In this document: positions 27,193 through 35,105 of the stretch, piece after piece
Layout: the number at the start of each line of letters is the position of its first letter
Position numbering within the stretch: position 1 is the stretch's first letter
NCBI GenBank assembly: GCA_902805675.1
Contig: CADCTA010000117.1
Span: forward strand, 1 to 64,000
From: an uncultured Chthoniobacterales bacterium
GTDB lineage: Bacteria; Verrucomicrobiota; Verrucomicrobiia; Chthoniobacterales; UBA10450
Reading direction: 5' to 3'
Length of the DNA stretch: 64,000 nucleotides
Notes under the pieces: model-generated
Databases searched by the model: none
What the model saw: only the letters and a program-made list of their open reading frames with translations
What the model was told of the DNA's origin: nothing
Translations under genes and position numbers: made by a program

Positions 27193-27711
27193 TTGCGGCT
27201 TCGCTGATTGCGAATCTTCTCCAGGAGGTGAGCCGAAAAGAAGTTGTCGTAGCGGCGTTGCAGCTCTGGAAGCTGCCAGTCCTTGCCCGTGACCGTGCCG
27301 CGGCAATCAGCCACGGCGCATCGGCATTCGGTCGAACTCTCGTCGTCGTCAGTCATGGTCCGGTCGTGCGTCAATTTCTCGCCCGCGCGGATGTCCCGCA
27401 TGGTGACGAACACGATTTGACCACGCAGCCCGATGTTTGGTTCACACGAATGATTGGAGAAAATCATCGAGCCTTCGCGTTCCTCTTCCGGTCCCCGCGC
27501 AGATGAAGAGCTCATCGCCGATCTGGATTTCCGCCGGAGCGAGCCGCGGCGCGACTGCGCGCAGCACATTGCGAGTGATGATGTGAGCGCCCTTCACGGC
27601 CACCACCTCGCCAGCCGGGATGTCGCTCCGCGCAAACAGCCCCGCGCCCGTGAATCGGGGCTCTCCTTCACTTCGTGTTCGGGGAGAGATACGAGGGAGG
27701 GAGCACTTCAC
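27189..27711 (-). pseudogene. SET-domain protein gene interrupted by a +1 frameshift
   Basis: The first frame (27711 to about 27505) encodes the SET N-half: FTGAGLFARSDIPAGEVVAV and PAEIQIGDELFICA. The second frame, one base shifted, continues with EEEREGSMIFSNHSCEPNIG, LRGQIVFVTMRDIRAGEKLT, then C-x-C and C cysteines (CRCAVADC) to 27189. Together they make one about 170-residue SET protein; NHSCEPN is the SET active-site and cofactor motif. The break falls near 27500-27510 in a GCGCGGGG run. It is either a decayed gene, a sequencing error or recoding. Bacterial SET proteins methylate lysines; no substrate is evident. Confidence 0.8.
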
Positions 27712-27737
27712 CTAGCGCAGCGACGCCACAAAACGCG

Positions 27738-27826
27738 TGTCATTCCGACCGAAGTGGAGGAATCCCGTGGCGAAACCGGACGGTGAAAACCACGGGAGGT
27801 CTCGACTGCGCTGGACATAACGCGTG
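27738..27826. repeat. Interspersed repeat of the CATTCCGA / AATCCCGTGG type
   Basis: CATTCCGACCGAAGTGGAGG then AATCCCGTGG is followed by the reverse CCACGGGAGGTCTCGACT. It closely resembles 28961-29040 in sequence and order and lies between the lipoprotein and SET genes. Confidence 0.8.
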
Positions 27827-27829
27827 GCG

Positions 27830-28144
27830 CTACTTGACCCGCTCGAGCTGTGTCCTGGTCCCGTCCGGTTCCGTCAGAGTCATGCGATCCTCGGAGATAT
27901 TCAGCTGGTAGACGAACGTCGCAGATTGCGTCTGCACCTTCAGCCGGCTCTGGTCGCCGAAGCTGTATCTGCCCTTTCGGCCGCTCATCTCCACGGACTT
28001 GTCTGCCTTGAACTCCCAAACTGTCCCGCTTGGGTTGGCCGCGAGCTTCCATTTCCCGACGATCTGGCTCTGCCTGTTATCGCAGCTGACGAGCGTGAAG
28101 AGCAGCGCGAGCAACGCCGCCATCGCCGTGCAGGAACGCGTCAT
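27830..28144 (-). CDS. Small predicted lipoprotein
   Basis: This is a 104-residue protein with a lipoprotein signal: hydrophobic MAALLALLFTLVSC with the lipobox Cys about residue 21. The mature part (GKWKLAANPSGTVWEFKADK, GRYSFGDQSRLKV, MTLTEPDGT) reads as a small beta-barrel or lipocalin-like fold of the type found in many bacterial lipoproteins. It has no named function. The ATG at 28144 leaves 22 bases to the upstream gene on the same strand. Confidence 0.7.
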   Translation of the reverse strand: MTRSCTAMAALLALLFTLVSCDNRQSQIVGKWKLAANPSGTVWEFKADKSVEMSGRKGRYSFGDQSRLKVQTQSATFVYQLNISEDRMTLTEPDGTRTQLERVK

Positions 28145-28166
28145 CGTCCGGACGGCCGGTTTGTGC

Positions 28167-28910
28167 CTAACCGCCACTCTTCCTGGTCGGCTCAGGACTC
28201 CGAGTTGCCGGAGCCGGCACTGCTTCGTTTTCCGGTGCGAACTTGAAGACCTCGCCCGCGATTGGCACGTTTGTCTCTACGTTGCGATGGATCTCCTCCA
28301 TCTGATTACCCGCATAGCTCGCCACCAGTTTGCGCACGAGCAGGTCGCGCTTACCGAGCCAGAGTTCGTAAGGATCGGTGAAGAACTGGCCCTGAATGCG
28401 ATAGCAATCGATGCCCTCGACCGCTTCTTCGCCTATGAGAGTAGGCGACCCGAGTTCGTGCAGGCGTTTCTTCCCTGCGTAGGCGGGCTCGAGAAGGGTG
28501 GGAACGTGATAGGCATAGGTGCCAAACATCCCCGATCCAGCGAGCTGGATCTTGGGCAGATTCGTGACGGCTTTGCCGATCGACCATGAGCGCGCGTTCT
28601 GGCCGTCCGTCCACATCACCTCGCGCTTCGCCTGGCTGCCATCAGGTCGCGTAGTCTGCGCGTCGGCCCGGAACCGCGACGGACGCGCGAACCACACCTT
28701 GAATTCTACGGTCGACCGGTCCGTGCCGTCCGGGTTGCGAAACTTCACGGCTGTCACATCTGAGTACGAGGCCAGCGCGCCATAGGCCGCTTCCATCCGC
28801 TTCAAGAGCGCTTCCGCGGCAACGGGACCTTCAACCGTCTGGGCGCCGACGGACGCCGCGACCGCAATATGCATCGCAGCGACTAATAAAATCGAGAGCC
28901 GGTGCCGCAT
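28167..28910 (-). CDS. Exported DUF2092/LolA-like protein
   Basis: This 247-residue protein has a signal peptide (LSILLVAAMHIAVAASVGA). Its LolA/LolB-like beta sheet reads LLKRMEAAYGALASYSDVT, FKVWFARPSRFRADAQT, VMWTDGQNARSWS and YRIQGQFFTDPYELWLGKRD. DUF2092 and related folds bind hydrophobic ligands or lipoproteins in the periplasm; the specific ligand is unknown. It is the first gene of a minus-strand set with the lipoprotein 22 bases on. Confidence 0.72.
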   Translation of the reverse strand: MRHRLSILLVAAMHIAVAASVGAQTVEGPVAAEALLKRMEAAYGALASYSDVTAVKFRNPDGTDRSTVEFKVWFARPSRFRADAQTTRPDGSQAKREVMWTDGQNARSWSIGKAVTNLPKIQLAGSGMFGTYAYHVPTLLEPAYAGKKRLHELGSPTLIGEEAVEGIDCYRIQGQFFTDPYELWLGKRDLLVRKLVASYAGNQMEEIHRNVETNVPIAGEVFKFAPENEAVPAPATRSPEPTRKSGG

Positions 28911-28960
28911 GCGTTACACGAGACCGAGATTGCGCCGCTGGCAAGGCCGCGATGCTGCTG

Positions 28961-29040
28961 TCATTCCGAGCGGAGTCGAGGAATCCCGTGGCCGGCCAAT
29001 GGGCGCCGCAACGGGGTCTCTCGACTTCGCTTAGGATGAC
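28961..29040. repeat. Interspersed repeat, second copy of the CATTCCGA / AATCCCGTGG type
   Basis: TCATTCCGAGCGGAGTCGAG then GAATCCCGTGGCC is followed by GGGGTCTCTCGACTTCGC then TTAGGATGA. The arms are reverse-complementary (TCGAG..TCTCGA, TCATTCC..AGGATGA). It lies in the divergent region before the DUF1326 gene. Confidence 0.85.
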
Positions 29041-29079
29041 GGCACTTGTGCGCGCGCGGCCCGGTGCCAAGCTCCCACT

Positions 29080-29763
29080 ATGAACATCACGCCTGCGCTG
29101 CTGGTTGCGTTCCTGAGTGCGGCTTCAATCGCAGGAGCGGCTGATGCGCCACGCGGCCATGTCATGGAAGTGCACGCGGTCGAGGTTTACACCGGCGGCT
29201 GCACGGCATCGGCGCAGGCGACTTCCGGAGGGCGCTCGATGCTGCGCGTGTGGAGCATTGAAGATGGCGCGCAGGATGGCGTCGCAATCGCCGGTCTGAA
29301 GGTCGCTGTGCTTCAGGCAGCAAACGAGAATCTCGCCGCGGCGGATACGACTGCGACATCGGCGGTCGTCTACCTGCCACAGAGCGCGAATGATGCGCAA
29401 CGCGCAGCGCTCGTGAATTGGGTGAAAGCGACAAACCGGGAGATCGCGGCGGCGCCCCTGGTCCACAAGATTGCCGAGATTGGCTACGCCCACGACGGCG
29501 CGCGCATCTCGCTCAAGGTCGGCGAGCAGATCGCGCTCAAGACCCGCGAGATCCAGAAATGCGATACCGGCGCCTGCGGCGAGTCGCTCTGGTACAAGCC
29601 GCGCACAAAAATCGCGGACTACACCGTGCTCGTGAATGAAAGCTCCACGGTCGCCGAGCCCGCATTGACGCTGGTCTGGAAGGACAACAGCGCGAAGAGC
29701 GTCTTCTTCGGCCGCTTCGGCATCGATGCGGAGCCGCAATTTCGTCTCGCCTCCATCGAATAG
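29080..29763 (+). CDS. Exported DUF1326-type protein
   Basis: This 227-residue protein has a signal peptide (MNITPALLVAFLSAASIAGA). The mature start EVHAVEVYTGGCTASAQAT matches the DUF1326 pattern of an N-terminal CEVYTGGC-like segment, here with a single Cys. A second Cys pair (KCDTGACGESLW) lies near residue 160. The role is unknown. It is 43 bases upstream of the molybdenum-hydroxylase genes on the same strand and may be the first gene of that operon; a metal- or cofactor-related role is only suggested by this context. Confidence 0.75.
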   Translation: MNITPALLVAFLSAASIAGAADAPRGHVMEVHAVEVYTGGCTASAQATSGGRSMLRVWSIEDGAQDGVAIAGLKVAVLQAANENLAAADTTATSAVVYLPQSANDAQRAALVNWVKATNREIAAAPLVHKIAEIGYAHDGARISLKVGEQIALKTREIQKCDTGACGESLWYKPRTKIADYTVLVNESSTVAEPALTLVWKDNSAKSVFFGRFGIDAEPQFRLASIE

Positions 29764-29806
29764 CGCTTTACCCATGGCGCTGCCCTTGCAATAACGGCCT
29801 CTCGGA

Positions 29807-30478
29807 ATGAGCGAGCCCGAAGCACCCGAGAAATCCGGCCTCTCGCGCCGCAATTTTCTCAAGGCGCTCGGCACCACCGCCGTCGCATCAGCCGCGGCCC
29901 AGGCGACGACCGTTGCGCAGGAACTTCAGAAGCATAACGACGAGAAAGTTCACGGACCGGGCGCGGTCGCGATCTCGCTGAAGATCAACGGCGCGACGAG
30001 GAAGTTCGAAGTCGAGCCGCGCGTCACGTTGATGGATCTGCTGCGCTACCGCACCGATCTCACCGGCACGAAGGAAGTCTGCGATCGCGCGACCTGCGGC
30101 GCGTGCACGGTGTGGCTCGACGGCACTCCGGTTTACTCGTGCATGACGCTGGCGATCGAAGCGCAGGGTCGCGAGATCACGACGGTCGAGGGGCTGTCGA
30201 AAGACGGCGAAATGACAGCGGTGCAGAAAGCTTTCGTGAACTGCGATGGCCTGCAATGCGGCTTCTGCACGCCCGGGTTCGTCATGAGCGTCACTGCGCT
30301 GCTGAAGCAGAAAGCCAAGCCCACCGAAGAAGACGTGCGCAAAGCGTGCGCTGGCAATCTTTGCCGCTGCGGCACCTATCCGCGCGTCTTTGCTGCGGCG
30401 CTGGAAGCCGCGGGCGTGAAGATCGCGAGCCGATCAGAAGTCATTCGCCTCACCGAAGCCGATGTCCGACTGGCCTAA
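29807..30478 (+). CDS. Molybdenum hydroxylase 2Fe-2S subunit with Tat signal
   Basis: This is the small electron-transfer subunit of a xanthine-oxidase-family enzyme. Residues 10-40 hold a twin-arginine signal (LSRRNFLKALGTTAVASA). The plant-type 2Fe-2S cluster cysteines are in EVCDRATCGACTVWL and YSC, and the second cluster in CGFCTPGF with CRCGTYPRV. The Tat signal implies export of the folded complex, as in E. coli PaoABC. Its 3' end overlaps the large-subunit start by 17 bases. Confidence 0.93.
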   Translation: MSEPEAPEKSGLSRRNFLKALGTTAVASAAAQATTVAQELQKHNDEKVHGPGAVAISLKINGATRKFEVEPRVTLMDLLRYRTDLTGTKEVCDRATCGACTVWLDGTPVYSCMTLAIEAQGREITTVEGLSKDGEMTAVQKAFVNCDGLQCGFCTPGFVMSVTALLKQKAKPTEEDVRKACAGNLCRCGTYPRVFAAALEAAGVKIASRSEVIRLTEADVRLA

Positions 30479-32624
30479 AGAAACCAAGTTCCTCGGCAAA
30501 TCAACGCTGCGTCTCGACGGGCCGGCGAAGGTCACTGGCGCGGCGAAGTACGCGTTCGACGTGCAGCCGAACGGCTGGCTGTGGGGCGCCATCCTGCGCT
30601 CGAAATGGCCGGCCGCGAAGATCACAGCGATCAATCTCGACAAGGCGAAAGCTGCGGCCGGCATCAAAGCCGCGGTGCTCGCGCGCGAAGGCGAGCGCCA
30701 GGTGCGCTACTACGGCGAGGAGCTCGCCGCGATCGCGGGCACGAGCAAGGAAGCGGTGCTGGACGCGTTGCAGCTGATCGAAGTGCAGGCGACGCCGGTG
30801 CCGTTCGTCGTCAAAGAAATGGACGCGACGAAACCCGACGCGCCCAAGATTTTCGCGGACGGGCAGAACGTCGGCGAAGCGCAGGTGCGAGAAAACGGCA
30901 ACGTTGAGGAAGGCTTCGCGAACTCGGCGGCCATCGTCGAGAACACTTTCGAGACCCAGGTGCAGCTGCATCATCCGCTCGAAACCCACGGCAACACCGT
31001 CGCGTTCACGCCGGAGGAGATCACCGTCTGGGCCTCAACGCAGGGCGTCTTCAGCGTGCGCGACGGCATCGCGGATAACATGCAGGTGCCGCAAAGCCAG
31101 GTGCGTGTGATTTGCGACTACATGGGCGGCGGCTTCGGCGCGAAGCTCGGTCCCGGGCTCGAAGGCGCGATCGCGGTGCGTCTGTCGCAGGCCGCCGGCG
31201 CGCCTGTGAAGCTGATGCTGACGCGCCTCGATGAATCACTCGCCGTCGGTAATCGACCGTCCACTTTCCAGAAGGTAAAGCTCGGCGCTTCCGCCGACGG
31301 AATGCTGCTCGCCTACGAGCTGGATTCATTCGGCTGTCCGGGATTCGCGGCTGGCGGAGCGACTGCGGCGGGCGGCAGCGGCGCGACATTCCCGGCGCCA
31401 TACATCTACAAAGTTCCAAACACGCGCGTGAAGCAGGCGAGCGTTGCCATAAACGCGGGATCGTCGCGCGCCTTCCGCGCGCCAGGTCACCCGACGGCTT
31501 CGTTCAGCATGGAAGCGATGATGGACGATCTCGCGGTGAAGCTGGGGATCGATCCCGTTGAGCTGCGGCTCAAGAACGATCCGTTCGACGTACGCCGCAA
31601 AGAATACGAGATCGGCCGCGACAAGTTCGGCTGGAAGGAAAAATACAAGAAGCCGGGCTCGAGCACCGGCATCGTGAGAACCGGCGTCGGCTGCGGTGGC
31701 GCGACGTGGGGTGGCGGCGGCCGCGGCACACAAGCGGAGGTGCAGATCAACCGCGACGGCAACGTCGAGGTGCGATGCGGCACGCAGGACATCGGCACGG
31801 GCGCGCGCACGGTCGTCGCGATGGTGGCCGCCGAAGTTCTCGGCCTCACGCCGGAGAAGATCACCGTCCGCATCGGTGACACGCGCTTTCCGCCATCCGG
31901 GGGCAGCGGCGGCAGCACGACAACGCCATCGGTTTCACCGGCAATCTTCGACGCCTGCACGAACGCGCTCAACGAACTGCAAAAGGTGAGCGGCGTGGCC
32001 GATGCGCGCGGCACGAACTGGCCCGACGCCTGCAAGAAGATCGGCATGAACCCGATCGTGGTGCAGGGCAAATGGCGAGAAGGCTTGTCGTCCAGCGGCG
32101 CGGGTGGTGTGCAGTTTGCCGAAGTGGAGGTGGATACCGAGACCGGCTTCGTCCACATCCGCAGCATCCTCGCCGTGCAGGATTGCGGACTAATCGTGAA
32201 CCGGCTGACGTGCGAGAGCCAGATCAACGGCGGCATCATCCAGGGCATCGGCTACGCGCTCTACGAAGCCCGCCTGATGGATCGCGCGACTGGCGTCGTG
32301 CTGAATCCGAATTTCGAATACTACAAGCTGCCGAACGGCGCCGACGTTCCGCCGATCGACATCGTGCTCCTCGACATGCCGGAGCGCGGCGTCATCGGCG
32401 TTGGTGAGCCTTGTCACATCCCGACCGCCGCCGCGATCGCGAATGCCGTCGCAAACGCGATCGGCGTGCGCATCACCAGCCTCCCGATCACGCCCGACAA
32501 GGTACTCGCCGCACTCGGCAAAGTGCCGCCACCGAAAACGATGGCCGGCGTGCCGTGGCTCGATGATGCGTTCGCGCTCGTCCGCTCATTGCCAGCGCGA
32601 GTCGTCGAGGAATTCACGGTATGA
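30462..32624 (+). CDS. Molybdenum hydroxylase large (molybdopterin-binding) subunit
   Basis: The 720-residue catalytic subunit carries the Mo-pterin contacts. The front blocks are RLDGPAKVTGAAKYAFDV and QLHHPLETHGN. The pterin loop is MGGGFGAKLGPG and the arginine/substrate block is SSRAFRAPGHPTASFSMEA. DIGTGARTVVAM, PSGGSGGST and the active-site Glu in GVGEPCHIPTAAAIANAVAN follow. It oxidises aldehydes or N-heterocycles by hydroxylation; the substrate cannot be named, and PaoC, isoquinoline 1-oxidoreductase and related aldehyde oxidases are the nearest kinds I recognise. It overlaps the small-subunit gene. Confidence 0.93.
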   Translation: MSDWPKETKFLGKSTLRLDGPAKVTGAAKYAFDVQPNGWLWGAILRSKWPAAKITAINLDKAKAAAGIKAAVLAREGERQVRYYGEELAAIAGTSKEAVLDALQLIEVQATPVPFVVKEMDATKPDAPKIFADGQNVGEAQVRENGNVEEGFANSAAIVENTFETQVQLHHPLETHGNTVAFTPEEITVWASTQGVFSVRDGIADNMQVPQSQVRVICDYMGGGFGAKLGPGLEGAIAVRLSQAAGAPVKLMLTRLDESLAVGNRPSTFQKVKLGASADGMLLAYELDSFGCPGFAAGGATAAGGSGATFPAPYIYKVPNTRVKQASVAINAGSSRAFRAPGHPTASFSMEAMMDDLAVKLGIDPVELRLKNDPFDVRRKEYEIGRDKFGWKEKYKKPGSSTGIVRTGVGCGGATWGGGGRGTQAEVQINRDGNVEVRCGTQDIGTGARTVVAMVAAEVLGLTPEKITVRIGDTRFPPSGGSGGSTTTPSVSPAIFDACTNALNELQKVSGVADARGTNWPDACKKIGMNPIVVQGKWREGLSSSGAGGVQFAEVEVDTETGFVHIRSILAVQDCGLIVNRLTCESQINGGIIQGIGYALYEARLMDRATGVVLNPNFEYYKLPNGADVPPIDIVLLDMPERGVIGVGEPCHIPTAAAIANAVANAIGVRITSLPITPDKVLAALGKVPPPKTMAGVPWLDDAFALVRSLPARVVEEFTV

Positions 32625-32656
32625 AGCGATCTGCTGCCACGGCAACCCCCGCGAGT

Positions 32657-32756
32657 CGCTTGCGTTTTGGAGTGCGCCGGTATTCCGGCGCTTTGGGAGT
32701 TGGCGGTGTCGCCGTGAAAAAGCGGCGGAATACCGCCGCACTCCAAAACGCAAGCG
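32657..32756. repeat. REP-like inverted-repeat element, copy B, inside the molybdenum-hydroxylase operon
   Basis: CGCTTGCGTTTTGGAGT then GCGCCGGTATTCCGGCGCTTT (32657-32694) is followed by AAAAGCGGCGGAATACCGCC and then GCACTCCAAAACGCAAGCG (32717-32756). The outer arms are exact reverse complements. It fills most of the gap between the large and FAD subunit genes. Confidence 0.92.
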
Positions 32757-32772
32757 CGGTGACACCCCTGGC

Positions 32773-33735
32773 ATGAAGGCGTTCGAATACGTGACCGCGC
32801 AGACGCCGCAGAGCGCCACCGAGCTTGCCGCTAAAGACGGCCGCTTCATCGCGGGCGGCGTCGACATCCTCGGCGAGATCAAGGACCGCATCGTCGAGCC
32901 TAAGCGGCTGGTGAACGTCAAGGCGCTGCCGAACTCGCGCGAGATCAAGCCCGGCGATCAGTTCTGGACGATCGGCGCTAATGTCACCGTCGCGCAGCTC
33001 GCGGCGCACGGCGGGATTGCGAAAGCCTTTCCCGGCATTGCGCAGGCAGCTGCGGAAGTGGCCTCGCCTCAGATTCGGAACGTGGCCACGCTTGGCGGGA
33101 ATCTCGCGCAGCATTCGCGCTGCTGGTACTACCGCCACCCGGACGTGCGCTGCCTCAAGGAAGGCGGCTCCACCTGCTATGCGCGGGAAGGGGAGAACAA
33201 GTTTCATTCGCTCTTCACCGGCAACCCGTGCATCAGCCCGACGCCGTCAAACCTCGGCGTGGCCTTGACTGCGCTCGAAGCGACCGCGCACGTGCAGCGC
33301 GGCGGCAAAGCGGTGAAGTTGTCGATGCGCGAGCTCTACGAGAAAGCGTGGTCAAACCCGCTCGCGCATCACTCCCTCGAAGCCGGCGAGCTGATCCTGC
33401 ACGTCGAGATTCCCACGCCGAAGACGCGCAGCGCTTACATGCAGATGGCGGAGAAGCATGACTTCGACTGGGCGATGGTTAGCTGCTCAGCGGCGGCGCG
33501 CATGGACGGAAACAAGCTGACGGGCGTGAGAGTCGTGCTCGGTCAGGTGGCGCCGGTTCCGTATCGCTCCGACGAAGCCGACAAGTTCCTCGAGGGCAAA
33601 GTGCTCGATGATGCGGTTGCCAGTCGCGCGGCCGACCTGTTGCTTACCGGTGCAACGCCGTTTCAGCACAACGCCTACAAGGTGCCGCTCGCGCATGCGC
33701 TAATCCGGCGGACTCTGCAGAAGCTCGTCGGCTGA
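32773..33735 (+). CDS. Molybdenum hydroxylase FAD subunit with extra four-Cys cluster motif
   Basis: This 320-residue flavoprotein passes electrons from the 2Fe-2S clusters to an acceptor. FAD contacts are FIAGGVDILGEIKD and ATLGGNLAQHSRC. An insertion of about 40 residues contains C-x9-C-x7-C-x17-C (CWYYRHPDVRC to GNPCIS), the pattern of the [4Fe-4S] loop in PaoB and 4-hydroxybenzoyl-CoA reductase. SPTPSNLGVAL then follows. ATG at 32773 gives the family N-terminus (MKAFEYVTAQTPQSA); the open frame further left runs back through the repeat. Confidence 0.92.
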   Translation: MKAFEYVTAQTPQSATELAAKDGRFIAGGVDILGEIKDRIVEPKRLVNVKALPNSREIKPGDQFWTIGANVTVAQLAAHGGIAKAFPGIAQAAAEVASPQIRNVATLGGNLAQHSRCWYYRHPDVRCLKEGGSTCYAREGENKFHSLFTGNPCISPTPSNLGVALTALEATAHVQRGGKAVKLSMRELYEKAWSNPLAHHSLEAGELILHVEIPTPKTRSAYMQMAEKHDFDWAMVSCSAAARMDGNKLTGVRVVLGQVAPVPYRSDEADKFLEGKVLDDAVASRAADLLLTGATPFQHNAYKVPLAHALIRRTLQKLVG

Positions 33736-33778
33736 CGAATGCGGACCGCCATGAGAACCGACCAAGCACGCGAAACAG

Positions 33779-33877
33779 AAAGCGGCGGAATACCGCCGCA
33801 CTCCAAAACGCAAGCGTCACGCCACGTCATCGGAGGCGCGATAGCGTCTTGGAGTGCGCCAGTATTCTGGCGCTTTT
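33779..33877. repeat. REP-like inverted-repeat element, copy C
   Basis: AAAGCGGCGGAATACCGCC then GCACTCCAAAACGCAAGCG (33779-33816) faces ATAGCGTCTTGGAGTGCG then CCAGTATTCTGGCGCTTTT (33841-33877). The two units differ in their inner stem bases, but each keeps its own pairing. It lies between the FAD-subunit gene and the small Cys protein gene. Confidence 0.9.
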
Positions 33878-33948
33878 GGCGCGGTGACCTCACGCCGCCG
33901 TCGTGTATCCACGACGGGCTCCGCATTCGCGGCGAAAATACCTGACCA

Positions 33949-34158
33949 ATGGAACAGCCGCCGCCCTGCCGCTTTCTTCGGACTAAGAAGATGTACGTGT
34001 CCGTCCAGGAGGAGGCCGCGTTTTCCGACAAGTTCGATCCGAACTCGTTCTCGCACTGCTGGTGCAACCGCACCATGACCGAAGTGGGCGAGGATGATAA
34101 TCTCGTCAGCTTCCGCGGTTGCTCGTCGCAGCTGCGTCCCTGCTACAAGGAACAGTGA
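33949..34158 (+). CDS. Small Cys-containing protein coupled to xdhC
   Basis: This 69-residue protein (MEQPPPCRFLRTKKMYVSV then FSDKFDPNSFSHCWCNRTM and CSSQLRPCYKEQ) has five cysteines and a His near the middle, C-x-C and C-x6-C spaced. That suggests a metal-binding or redox mini-domain; I recognise no named family. Its TGA overlaps the GTG start of xdhC (GTGA), strong evidence that it is translated. Its place between the enzyme subunits and their maturation factors points to a role in assembly of the molybdenum enzyme, which is inference. Confidence 0.7.
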   Translation: MEQPPPCRFLRTKKMYVSVQEEAAFSDKFDPNSFSHCWCNRTMTEVGEDDNLVSFRGCSSQLRPCYKEQ

Positions 34159-35105
34159 GCCCGCAACTGCAGGAAATCGCGCGGGAGTTTATGCGCCGGC
34201 GCGATCGCGAGCCGCTCGCGCTGGCCACGCTCGTGCGTACGACTGGCTCCAGCTATCTGAGAACCGGTGCCCGCATGTTGATCACGCAGGCCGGCGAGAC
34301 GTTCGGCTTGCTCAGCGGCGGCTGCATTGAGGAGGAGGTGGCGCAGAAATCCCAAGAGGTAATGCGAACCGGCACGCCCTGTTTGCTGACCTTCGATACG
34401 CGGCCGCATTTCGGGTGCAGCGGCGCGTTGGATATCTTCGTGGAGCGGGTCGCAGCGGATAATGCCTTGCTCCATGCTCTCGACCGCTGCCTGCGCGAAC
34501 GCGTGACCTTCGTAGCGATCACTGGATTCGAGCGCGCGGATCTGGAGCTTGGGTCGAGCACAATCGCGCACCACCAGGAGCTACTTGGCGACGAACCCGC
34601 AACGGCGCTCGTCGAGCGCGTCGAACCGCCTTTGCAACTGCTCATCGCCGCTGGTGGACGCGACGACGCTCCTCTCGCAGTCATGGCGCGAAGCCTCGGC
34701 TGGCGTGTGCTCATCGTCGGCGAGCCGCACGAGGTTGTGGCAGACACGCACACCGTTGCGGTGGTGAAGACGCACAACTACGGGCGCGATTTTGCGTTTC
34801 TCCGTGCGCTGCTTCCGCTCGATCTGCCGTACATCGGGCTGGTCGGTTCGCGGAAGCGGAAAGAGCAGCTCGTCGGCGCGCTGCTCGACCTGGGCGCAGA
34901 TCTCGATCAGACCAAGGTGATCCATGGACCGGCCGGCCTCGACATTGGCTCGGAGACGCCGGAGGAGATTGCATTGTCTGTGGTCGCGGAAATCCAGGCG
35001 GTGCTTGCCAACCGACCGCACACCTCCTTGCGCGATCGGAGGGCTCAAGCTCGGTACACGGCATCGGTCACACCGGCCACGATTCAGAACATCGGCGCGA
35101 AGTGA
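34155..35105 (+). CDS. XdhC-family molybdenum-cofactor insertion chaperone
   Basis: XdhC/PaoD proteins bind and sulfurate the molybdenum cofactor and insert it into the hydroxylase. Here the XdhC_CoxI domain is ALATLVRTTGSSYLRTGARM and GLLSGGCIEEEVAQ, and the C-terminal Rossmann-like domain LLIAAGGRDDAPLAVMARSL and YIGLVGSRKRKEQLVGALL. GTG at 34155 overlaps the preceding stop and gives SPQLQEIAREF. Its own TGA overlaps the next gene's GTG. The product is 316 residues, typical of the family. Confidence 0.93.
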   Translation: MSPQLQEIAREFMRRRDREPLALATLVRTTGSSYLRTGARMLITQAGETFGLLSGGCIEEEVAQKSQEVMRTGTPCLLTFDTRPHFGCSGALDIFVERVAADNALLHALDRCLRERVTFVAITGFERADLELGSSTIAHHQELLGDEPATALVERVEPPLQLLIAAGGRDDAPLAVMARSLGWRVLIVGEPHEVVADTHTVAVVKTHNYGRDFAFLRALLPLDLPYIGLVGSRKRKEQLVGALLDLGADLDQTKVIHGPAGLDIGSETPEEIALSVVAEIQAVLANRPHTSLRDRRAQARYTASVTPATIQNIGAK

